Assembly: GCA_963934795.1 (NCBI GenBank)
Contig: CAWWAF010000155.1
Location: 1 to 6,143, forward strand
Origin: UBA8438 sp963934795
Lineage (GTDB): Bacteria > Acidobacteriota > Vicinamibacteria > Vicinamibacterales > UBA8438
Reading direction: 5' to 3'
DNA: 6,143 nt
Shown: one piece after another, positions 1-5,934 of the stretch
How positions within the stretch are numbered: the first letter of the stretch is position 1
How the letters are laid out: each line of letters opens with the position of its first letter
Notes under the pieces: generated by a model
The model's input: only the letters and a program-made list of their open reading frames with translations
Databases searched by the model: none
Told to the model about the DNA's origin: nothing
Translations under genes and position numbers: made by a program

Positions 1-145
1 AGAGCGCGAGGCATGCTGCTGTTGCGACGCGATAGGGTAACCGTCTGACCATTAATCCCCCCCTGTCATCGCATGATAGAGCGTTGTCTCCTGTGGTTCC
101 AGACTCACCGCGAACACGCGAGCGGCCGGAGGTACACTTACCTCG
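1..145. other. 5' leader / intergenic region, no convincing gene
   Basis: All three forward frames close within the first 50 bases. One of them (stop at 46-48) could be the last 15 codons of a gene lying outside the window, but the piece is too short to identify. A run of seven C lies at 57-63. I looked for a sigma70-type promoter and found no -35/-10 pair with acceptable spacing. The region is therefore best described as the leader of the molybdoenzyme gene, carrying its ribosome binding site and a small inverted repeat at the 3' end. Confidence 0.5.
128..144 (+). promoter_or_regulatory. Shine-Dalgarno sequence inside a perfect inverted repeat before the molybdoenzyme start
   Basis: GGAGG at 128-132 is the only good ribosome binding site upstream of the ATG at 146, but its spacing of 13 nt is long. 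GAGGTA (129-134) is followed by the loop CACT and then by its exact reverse complement TACCTC (139-144), ending one base before the start codon. In RNA this 6-bp stem would hide the ribosome site; in DNA it is a 16-bp dyad that could be an operator. The repeat is directly visible; any regulatory role is inference, and a 6-bp stem is only moderately stable. Confidence 0.4.
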
Positions 146-2659
146 ATGAGCGACGAGAATCGGAAGGCAACGGCCGACCCGACGCGCCGCACGTTCCTGC
201 GAGGGGCGTTGGTTGGGACCGGGGCTGGGCTGTTACAGGCGTGCGGTGGACCAGTGGACGCGCCTCGGGGCGCGACTGGGAAGGAGCAGCCCGGCGCGTT
301 TGACTTTACGCAGTCCTCGCCGGTGCTCGGGGCTGATGCGACGGTGCGAAGCGCCTGCCAGTTCTGCAACGCGAACTGCGGCTTGGATGTGCACACGCGG
401 TTGGGCCGGGTCACGTCCATCGAAGGCGTGACCGAAGACCCGGTGCAGGCGGGTCAGCTATGCGTCAAGGCCGACTTGATGGGCCAGTTGGTCTACAACC
501 CCCGGCGCTTGACGCAGCCTCTGATACGGACCGGCGGCGAGAAGGGGGATCTCGACCCCACCCAGTTTCGTGAGGTGTCGTGGGACGAGGCGTTGGCGCA
601 CATCGCGACGCGGTTCCTCTCGTTGCGTGACGAGGGGGAGGCTCACACCATCGCGAACCGCACCACCGGCCGCATGTTGCGTGGAGCGGGTTCGGTCGTG
701 GACCGGTTTTTCGCGCTGTTGGGGAGTCCAAACGCCACCGATGTGGGACCGGTCTGCAATGACGCCGGGGGCAACGCCCTCGCCTGGACCCTCGGCCTGG
801 GCAACTTCACCAACGGATACGGTGTGGACGCCGCGACCGGCGAAGAAGACCTTGGCGCGGCGCAGTTCTTCCTGTTCTTGGGCACCAATCAGGCCGAAAC
901 GCACCCTGTCACCTTTTCCTACCTGCTCAGGGAGAGGGAGCGGACCGGGGCGCGGCTCGTGGTGGTCGACCCGCGAAAAACGCCAACCGGCGCGGCCGCG
1001 GACCGGTGGCTCGCGCCCAAACCGCACACCGATCTGGCGCTGGTGCTGGGTATGCTGAACGAGATCATCACCGAGCAGCTCTACGATCGGGACGCGGTCG
1101 AGCGGTGGGTGCTCGGGTTCGACGAACTCGCGGACCATGTGACGAGCCACGGGTATACCGCCGAGTGGGCGGGAGGGGTCTGCGACCTACCGGCGGAGAA
1201 CGTGCGGCGTCTCGCGCACGAGTATGCCGCGGCCCGTCCAGCCGCAATTTTCTGCAACGCCGGCATCTCACACCAACTCAGCGCGTTCGACACCTACCGG
1301 GCCATCACGTTTCTAGCCGCCATCACGGGCAATGTGGGCGTAGCAGGCGGTGGGTGCAACTTCATGCACAATACCTGGCCCGGTGGTCTGAATTTGCCGG
1401 CGCTGACGGTGGACACACCGGAGCGCGGCCAGGCGCTGCCTGTCGGCCCAGACTTCTTCGCCGAGTCCATTCTGTCTGGTCAGCCCTATCTATTGAAGGC
1501 CGTGATGACCGAGGGGAACCCGCTGCTTTCCTCGGCCAACAGCACCAAGGTGCGCGACGCGTTCAAGGCGTTGGACTTCTACGTCTATACGGGACTCTTC
1601 ATGGAGGAGCCGGCCTACTACGCGGACGTCATCTTGCCGGTCACCAGTGGGCTGGAAACGGCTGGCGTCTATATGCGTCGTGACGACCGGTCTATTCGTT
1701 GGCAGGACGCGGCGGTCGCGCGAGTGGGGGAGAGCCGCACGGACACCGAGATTTGGATCGACCTGGCCCACGCGATGGCCCGTCTCGACACACGCAACCC
1801 GCCGGCCTATTGGACCGACGCCTTTCCCCTGGCCTGGAGGAATTACGAGAACCTCTGGGCGGAATTCGTGACCCACACCCCTGGTGTTGGTGGCATGACC
1901 CGGGAGCGCCTGCGCACACAGGACGAGCCCCTCCGCTGGCCCTGCCCCACCACCGAGCACCCGGGCGTGAGCACGCTCTACCTGGAGCATCCGTCGTGGT
2001 ACGAGGCCGCCGCCAGCTTGGGGGGGACTCAGGGCCAGCGCTTCTTGACCCCCAGCGGTAAAATCGAAATCTTCACGCCGGAGCAGGATGCCGCGCTAGC
2101 CACGGCCGGACACCGTGCGCTGCCCACGTTCTATACGCACCCGGAAGTCACCGGCCGACACCCCTCAATCGTGTACGACGACGAGATGGTGACCAATCCG
2201 GTCAACCCACGGGCGCTCACACCACGGGCACGTCTCGGCGAGCCCGCCGATGGGCTCGTGCACGCGGAGTTTCCGCTGATGGGAATGATCGGACGCTCGA
2301 GCGTGGTGCACTTCGCAGGGGTGACGCATTGGACGCCCACGGGCAAGCAGCTTGACGGCGTGCGACTGATTCAGTTGCATCCATCGGTGGCGGCCGAGGC
2401 CGGTATTGCCGAGGGTGACGACATCGTGGTGGAGAGCCCCAGGGGCCGCGTGGGCGGCACCGCGCTGCTCTGGGAAGAGATGCGTCCAGATACCGTGTTC
2501 GTGCCGAACGGTTTCGGGTTTGCGCAAGGCGTTGGCCCCGACACGGGCGCCCCGCTATACGAGGCTCCCGCCAACACGTTGCCGGACGACCGCTATTTCG
2601 ACAACTTGTCCGGACAGCAGGCCTACAAGTGCTTTGCCTGTCGGGTCGTGCGTGCCTGA
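146..2659 (+). CDS. Tat-exported molybdopterin oxidoreductase (DMSO reductase superfamily), probable lipoprotein
   Basis: An 837-residue catalytic subunit of the molybdenum bis-MGD enzymes, which move two electrons between a substrate and an Fe-S chain. The N-terminus carries a twin-arginine signal (TRRTFLRG, residues 13-20), a hydrophobic stretch, then LLQAC with Cys33 fitting a lipobox; it is probably folded in the cytoplasm, exported and lipid-anchored. Cys71, Cys74, Cys78 and Cys106 (CX2CX3CX27C) bind a 4Fe-4S cluster, with the usual Lys two residues later (Lys108). GSPN at 193-196 leads to Cys204, the likely Mo ligand. GTNQAETHP (246-254) resembles the Nap/Nas/formate dehydrogenase group, whereas GSPN is more like Psr/Phs/Ttr-type enzymes. 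The cofactor-binding C-terminal domain spans about 705-837. ATG 146 is chosen because it precedes the Tat motif directly. Subfamily and substrate cannot be fixed; nitrate, sulfur-compound, arsenic or organic oxidoreductase are all possible. No electron-transfer partner gene is present in the window. Confidence 0.93.
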   Translation: MSDENRKATADPTRRTFLRGALVGTGAGLLQACGGPVDAPRGATGKEQPGAFDFTQSSPVLGADATVRSACQFCNANCGLDVHTRLGRVTSIEGVTEDPVQAGQLCVKADLMGQLVYNPRRLTQPLIRTGGEKGDLDPTQFREVSWDEALAHIATRFLSLRDEGEAHTIANRTTGRMLRGAGSVVDRFFALLGSPNATDVGPVCNDAGGNALAWTLGLGNFTNGYGVDAATGEEDLGAAQFFLFLGTNQAETHPVTFSYLLRERERTGARLVVVDPRKTPTGAAADRWLAPKPHTDLALVLGMLNEIITEQLYDRDAVERWVLGFDELADHVTSHGYTAEWAGGVCDLPAENVRRLAHEYAAARPAAIFCNAGISHQLSAFDTYRAITFLAAITGNVGVAGGGCNFMHNTWPGGLNLPALTVDTPERGQALPVGPDFFAESILSGQPYLLKAVMTEGNPLLSSANSTKVRDAFKALDFYVYTGLFMEEPAYYADVILPVTSGLETAGVYMRRDDRSIRWQDAAVARVGESRTDTEIWIDLAHAMARLDTRNPPAYWTDAFPLAWRNYENLWAEFVTHTPGVGGMTRERLRTQDEPLRWPCPTTEHPGVSTLYLEHPSWYEAAASLGGTQGQRFLTPSGKIEIFTPEQDAALATAGHRALPTFYTHPEVTGRHPSIVYDDEMVTNPVNPRALTPRARLGEPADGLVHAEFPLMGMIGRSSVVHFAGVTHWTPTGKQLDGVRLIQLHPSVAAEAGIAEGDDIVVESPRGRVGGTALLWEEMRPDTVFVPNGFGFAQGVGPDTGAPLYEAPANTLPDDRYFDNLSGQQAYKCFACRVVRA

Positions 2660-2716
2660 GGCGCGTCGGGCGCGGATGAGGTCATCGGTGGACGGCTGTG
2701 CGCCGCATCGCCAAGA
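2660..2716. other. Short intergenic gap, no terminator
   Basis: These 57 bases separate the molybdoenzyme stop from the transporter start. There is no T-tract and no strong stem-loop, which favours read-through transcription. The ATG at 2717 has no good Shine-Dalgarno sequence; only a weak AAGA directly abuts it. A GTG three codons later (2726) is an alternative start that hardly changes the protein. No other in-frame start was found upstream within the gap. Confidence 0.5.
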
Positions 2717-4093
2717 ATGGACGATGTGAACGAGTCGCGCGGCCCCTCGCCGCTGTCGTTGAACCAGTTCGTGCGTTTCTATGCACCGCTCGCCGCCACC
2801 AGTCTGCTCCTGACCCTTACCAACCCGCTGCTCACGAGCGCGTTGTCGCGTAACGTCAACCCGGCAATCGCGCTGGCCGGATTCGGTGTGGCGTTCTCAC
2901 TCTGCGGCGTCTTGTACAGCCCCCTGCTCGTCGGCCAAACCGTCACCGCGACCCGCCTGCTGGCGGGGCGTCCGTTCGGTCCCATCCAAAGTTTCTGGCT
3001 GCGTATCGGCGCCGTGCTGTCTGTGCTGACGCTCGCTATCGCGACGACCCGGTTGGGCGACTGGGTCGTGGGCGGTCTCATTGGCGTCTCGGGTGACGTC
3101 TTCAATGAGGCGCGCACGGCGATGGCGCTTCTGGCGCCGGTTCCGCTGCTGACGGCAGCCAGAGCCGTGCACCAGGGGCGTCTGGTGGCGGGACACCGGA
3201 CCAATCCGATCGCCGTGGCGACCGGGGCGCGCACGGCCGTGTTGGCAGTGGTCGCCATCGGATTGACCCTCTCGGCCCGCGGAGGCGCCTGGGTCGGAGC
3301 CGCGGCGTTCACCCTCGGGCTGCTCGTCGAAACGGTGATGGTGGTGTGCACGCGCACGGGTGACGGTGGTCCGGCGCATGCGGTCGCGGCCGAGGAAAGT
3401 GTGCCGGGGGTCGTCGGCGACCGCCTGCTACGTTTCTCCACGCCCCTGGTGGTCAACACCCTGCTGTGGTGGAGCACGCCGCTCCTGATCAACAGCGTGC
3501 TCGCACGCTCGCCGTTTCCGGCCGAGGCGATCGCCGCGTTCGTGGTGGTCGAAGCCGTGGCCTGGTTTCTGGCGTCGCCGGTGGGACAGTTTCAACATGT
3601 CGGTGTCGCCCTGGTTGATTGCAAGCGCAGTCATCGCGCCGTGCAGGGGTGGGCGTTGGCACTGGCCACGGCGGTGGCGTTGGTCATCGGGCTGGTGGCC
3701 ACTCCGCCCGTTCGCCGCGTGGTACTGGGTGCGGTCTTTGGACTCGACAGCGGGCTGCTGGCCGACATCGGAGCGGCGCTTCCGTTCGCGGTGGCGTACC
3801 CCTGGCTGTACGGTCACCGCCAGTACTACCAAGGCCTCTTTACGCGGTGCCATCGGTCAGATGCCGTGGGCTGGGGTGCCGCACTCCGCGTGGTGACCGT
3901 GCTGGGTGTCGCGCTGGTCGGGCTGGGCCGGCTGGGAGACGCGGGCGCGACACTCGGCGTGCTGGCCTCCGTGGCCGGACTGTTAGTCGAAGGGGTGTTT
4001 CTCGAGCGCGTCGCTCGCACGCAGGTCATGACCGTGCTGCCGGAATCTGGGGTGGGGACGCGCGCGGTGGTGTTGGACGAAGGGGTCACATAA
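2717..4093 (+). CDS. MATE/MOP-like multi-helix transporter resembling the ANK (ankylosis) family
   Basis: A 458-residue, very hydrophobic inner-membrane protein with about 12-14 predicted helices. The two halves (about residues 17-211 and 234-432) align by eye: RFxxPL (20-25 and 239-244), PLLxSxL (37-43 and 255-261), SP at 68-69 and 287-288, QG at 153-154 and 372-373, and LLVE at 202-205 and 422-425. Such duplication is typical of the MATE/MOP flippase and exporter fold. Several stretches recall animal ANKH from memory: QHVGVALVDCKRSHRAV (293-309) matches its GP..NVGLVFVNSKRDRTKAV segment, and GDAGATLGV (407-415) near the end matches its GVHGATLGV. ANKH exports small anions such as ATP, pyrophosphate precursor or citrate; the cargo here is unknown. 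It sits after the exported molybdoenzyme and overlaps the lipoprotein start, so it is probably part of their unit. A drug-efflux MATE or a lipid-precursor flippase are alternatives. Confidence 0.8.
   Translation: MDDVNESRGPSPLSLNQFVRFYAPLAATSLLLTLTNPLLTSALSRNVNPAIALAGFGVAFSLCGVLYSPLLVGQTVTATRLLAGRPFGPIQSFWLRIGAVLSVLTLAIATTRLGDWVVGGLIGVSGDVFNEARTAMALLAPVPLLTAARAVHQGRLVAGHRTNPIAVATGARTAVLAVVAIGLTLSARGGAWVGAAAFTLGLLVETVMVVCTRTGDGGPAHAVAAEESVPGVVGDRLLRFSTPLVVNTLLWWSTPLLINSVLARSPFPAEAIAAFVVVEAVAWFLASPVGQFQHVGVALVDCKRSHRAVQGWALALATAVALVIGLVATPPVRRVVLGAVFGLDSGLLADIGAALPFAVAYPWLYGHRQYYQGLFTRCHRSDAVGWGAALRVVTVLGVALVGLGRLGDAGATLGVLASVAGLLVEGVFLERVARTQVMTVLPESGVGTRAVVLDEGVT
4079..4085 (+). promoter_or_regulatory. 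Ribosome binding site inside the transporter's last codons
   Basis: GAAGGGG lies 7 nt before the ATG at 4093, inside the end of the transporter gene. Together with the TAATG stop/start overlap it supports translational coupling of the lipoprotein to the transporter. It is also the main reason for preferring the 4093 start over the in-frame ATGs at 4132 and 4141. Confidence 0.6.
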
Positions 4094-4818
4094 TGCTGAG
4101 ACAGCACACGAAGGTGGAGCAGGGCATCGTGATGGCGGCCATGCGCGTGGCGCTGGTGCCGGTGATGGTGCTCGGGCTGACCGCGGGAGGCTGCGGAGAA
4201 GCACCGTCCGCCGTACCGGCCGCGGACGCAGTGCCGGCGACACACTTGCCTTCGGGCTATGCCCTGCAACTCGATCGGGCGAATCGAGACCGAACCGACT
4301 TTGTGGTCAAGGCGGACGCTGGGGAATTGGTCGTGGAGACCGGCCCGGCTGGAATCCTGTATCGACCCGACGACCTCGAACACATCGTGCAGGCCGGCGA
4401 GGCCAACCTGTATCGCGTGCGTGGGACGTTCACGGAAGTCGGGGCGCCCATGGGGCATCGCGAAGGATTCGGACTTTTCATCGGCGGCCAGCATCTAGGG
4501 GGCGATGAGCAGCGCTACGTCTACTTCCTGGTGCGCGGCGACGGACGCTACCTGGTCAAGAAGCGCGACGGTGACGCGACCGTCGAACTCTCGTCTGGCT
4601 GGCAGTCGTCCGAGGCGGTGCGGGTGCCCACAGGCGACGGTGGACAGGTCACGAACGAACTCGCGGTCGAGGTCGACGGTGGGCAGCTCCGGTTGTTCTG
4701 CAATGGCGAGCCGGTGGCGGAGTTGCTGATTGGCGAGACGGTGGTATCGGGTCAGGTCGGGATCCGCGTGAATCACAACCTGCACGTGCGGGTCGGTGAC
4801 TTGAGCATCGACCGGTGA
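4093..4818 (+). CDS. Small lipoprotein with a concanavalin/LamG-like (DUF1080-type) beta-sandwich domain
   Basis: From ATG 4093 the protein has 241 residues. A hydrophobic signal segment (about 18-30) ends in LTAGGC, so Cys34 is the probable lipidated residue; the protein should be membrane-anchored and face the periplasm or surface. The rest (about 55-240) is rich in alternating beta-strand patterns: LYRVRGTFTE (106-115), GFGLFIGG (125-132), a run RYVYFLVRGDGRYLVKKRDG (141-160), LRLFCNGEPV (199-208) and GQVGIRVNHNLHVRVGDL (220-237). This layout is typical of the concanavalin-like sandwich of DUF1080/LamG-type domains, which bind or cleave glycans or serve as ligand-binding modules. I see no clear catalytic residues. 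The start is ambiguous: ATG 4132 (preceded by AGCAGGG) or 4141 would give a shorter, more classical signal peptide. The start overlaps the transporter stop by one base, suggesting a shared function. Confidence 0.78.
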   Translation: MLRQHTKVEQGIVMAAMRVALVPVMVLGLTAGGCGEAPSAVPAADAVPATHLPSGYALQLDRANRDRTDFVVKADAGELVVETGPAGILYRPDDLEHIVQAGEANLYRVRGTFTEVGAPMGHREGFGLFIGGQHLGGDEQRYVYFLVRGDGRYLVKKRDGDATVELSSGWQSSEAVRVPTGDGGQVTNELAVEVDGGQLRLFCNGEPVAELLIGETVVSGQVGIRVNHNLHVRVGDLSIDR

Positions 4819-4827
4819 GCGCAGCGG

Positions 4828-4849
4828 CCGGGGCGCATAGCGCACCCGG
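4828..4849 (+). promoter_or_regulatory. Strong GC hairpin in the gap after the lipoprotein gene
   Basis: CCGGGGCGC (4828-4836) pairs with GCGC-A-CCCGG (4840-4849): nine G-C pairs, a three-base ATA loop and one bulged A at 4844. No T-tract follows, so it is not a standard intrinsic terminator. It ends 7 nt before the ribosome site of the reductase gene and could act as an attenuator, a 3'-end stabilising structure or a partial terminator between two units. The structure is visible; its role is inference. Confidence 0.5.
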
Positions 4850-4856
4850 ACTTCAT

Positions 4857-4864
4857 GGGAGGGG
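4857..4864 (+). promoter_or_regulatory. Ribosome binding site deciding the GTG start of the reductase
   Basis: GGGAGGGG lies 6 nt before GTG 4871, a strong site with ideal spacing. The ATG at 4855 overlaps this site and is in another frame, so it is not the start. The purine run therefore supports a GTG start codon for the reductase. Confidence 0.65.
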
Positions 4865-4870
4865 TACAAC

Positions 4871-5902
4871 GTGAGTGAGGCAGTCAACCGACAGTGGCGC
4901 CTAGTGGCGCGTCCAAGCGGGATGGTACAGACATCGGATTTCGAGTGCCGGGAAGAGCCGGTGCCCGTAGTGGGGGAGGGGGACTACCTGCTCCGCACGC
5001 TGTACGTGTCGGTCGACCCCGCCCAGCGTGGTTGGATGAACGAGGACCCCGGCTATATGCCGCCGATTCCTTTGGGCGAGGTCATGCGCGGCGGGACGCT
5101 CTCGGAGGTCGTCGAGTCACGTCATCCCGACCATACCGTCGGCGACATCGTCTCCGGGTTCTTCGGCTGGCAGGAATACGCGCTCGGTAGCAGCGGTCTC
5201 ATGGGCGGACAGGCCATCACGCCAGAGCATCCGCTCCCACGCTATCTCGGCGTGCTGGGTGGCACCGGCTTGACCGCATACTTCGGACTGCTGGACGTTG
5301 GTCAGGCCAAGGCCGGGCAGACGGTCCTCGTGTCCGGCGCGGCGGGAGCCACCGGTTCGGTGGCGGCCCAAATTGCCAAAATCAAGGGGTGCCGCGTCAT
5401 CGGCATCGCCGGCGGAGCTGACAAGTGCGCCTGGCTCACGGGCGATCTCGGTCTCGACGCGGCCATCGACTACAAGCACGAAGACGTCAGCGAGCGGGTG
5501 GGCGCCCTGTGCCCAGACGGCGTGCATGTGTACTTCGACAATGTCGGTGGCGCCATCCTCGAGAGCGCCATTGGCCACATGGCACAAGGTGGACGCATCG
5601 CGTGTTGCGGCATGATCGCCGGATACAACGACGCGGCACCCCAGCCAGGGCCGAACAACTTGTTCCTGCTGATCGCCCGGCGCATCACGATGGCCGGATT
5701 TCTGGTGCCGGACTTCGCGCCGCGCTTCGAGGAAGCCCGTCGCGAATTGTCGGCGTGGCTTGCCGCGGGACAGCTGCAGGCTCGCGAGGATGTGCAGGAG
5801 GGATTCGAGCAAATCCCCGCCACGTTCCTGCGTCTCTTCAGTGGGCGTAACGTCGGGAAGCAGGTGCTCAAGGTTGCGGATCGCACGAGTCCCACGGTGT
5901 AA
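4871..5902 (+). CDS. NADPH-dependent medium-chain reductase (CurA / 2-alkenal / prostaglandin reductase type)
   Basis: A 343-residue cytosolic oxidoreductase of the zinc-free MDR (leukotriene B4 dehydrogenase-like) family, which reduces the activated C=C bond of enones and alkenals with NADPH. The N-terminal substrate domain contains SVDPAQRGWM (47-56) and the family-typical GEVMRGG (69-75). LGGTGLTAYFGLL (129-141) leads into the Rossmann fold, where GAAGATG (156-162) binds the dinucleotide. Lys185 in GGADKC and Tyr201 in DYK match the positions that hold the NADPH 2'-phosphate in this family. YFDNVGG (221-227) and the closing GRNVGKQVLKV (325-335) are also characteristic. Length fits the family's usual 330-345 residues and the gene looks intact. 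Such enzymes usually detoxify reactive carbonyls or quinones. A link to the upstream envelope genes is possible but unproven, because a hairpin lies between them. Confidence 0.92.
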   Translation: MSEAVNRQWRLVARPSGMVQTSDFECREEPVPVVGEGDYLLRTLYVSVDPAQRGWMNEDPGYMPPIPLGEVMRGGTLSEVVESRHPDHTVGDIVSGFFGWQEYALGSSGLMGGQAITPEHPLPRYLGVLGGTGLTAYFGLLDVGQAKAGQTVLVSGAAGATGSVAAQIAKIKGCRVIGIAGGADKCAWLTGDLGLDAAIDYKHEDVSERVGALCPDGVHVYFDNVGGAILESAIGHMAQGGRIACCGMIAGYNDAAPQPGPNNLFLLIARRITMAGFLVPDFAPRFEEARRELSAWLAAGQLQAREDVQEGFEQIPATFLRLFSGRNVGKQVLKVADRTSPTV

Positions 5903-5922
5903 TTCGGCTCGGTGGGAGAATC

Positions 5923-5926
5923 GGAG
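5923..5926 (+). promoter_or_regulatory. Ribosome binding site of the partial permease gene
   Basis: GGAG at 5923-5926 is spaced 8 nt from ATG 5935 and 17 nt from the next in-frame ATG at 5944, so 5935 is preferred. A second GGGAG at 5914-5918 is too far away to serve. Confidence 0.45.
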
Positions 5927-5934
5927 CCTCCTCC

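Noticed and set aside
1..48. Possible C-terminal tail of an upstream gene
   Set aside because: Fifteen codons before a TGA give too little to distinguish a gene end from chance.
57..63. Run of seven C as a phase-variation tract
   Set aside because: It lies about 80 bases before the first start codon, outside any supported promoter spacer or coding frame, and such a run is not rare in GC-rich DNA.
50..78. Sigma70-like promoter around ATTAAT and CATGAT
   Set aside because: No -35 element at a spacing of 16-18 bases could be paired with either AT-rich hexamer.
458..1150. Long antisense open frame inside the molybdoenzyme gene
   Set aside because: It is opposite a well-supported gene, resembles no family I know, and long antisense frames are expected at this GC content.
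2779..3492. Antisense open frame of 237 codons opposite the transporter
   Set aside because: The low-complexity composition rich in Ser, Thr, Ala and Arg is typical of a shadow frame, and the sense strand encodes a coherent membrane protein.
3619..4092. Upstream extension of the lipoprotein reading frame through the transporter gene
   Set aside because: It lies wholly within the transporter gene in another frame, is rich in Arg and Gly in the manner of GC-rich shadow frames, and lacks a signal peptide; the lipoprotein signal begins only after 4093.
5117..5812. Antisense open frame of 231 codons opposite the reductase
   Set aside because: The sense strand carries all motifs of the reductase family; the antisense product has no recognisable motif.
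5906..5928. Stem GGCTC/GAGCC between reductase and permease as a terminator
   Set aside because: Only five pairs with a 13-base loop and no T-tract follow; too weak to call.
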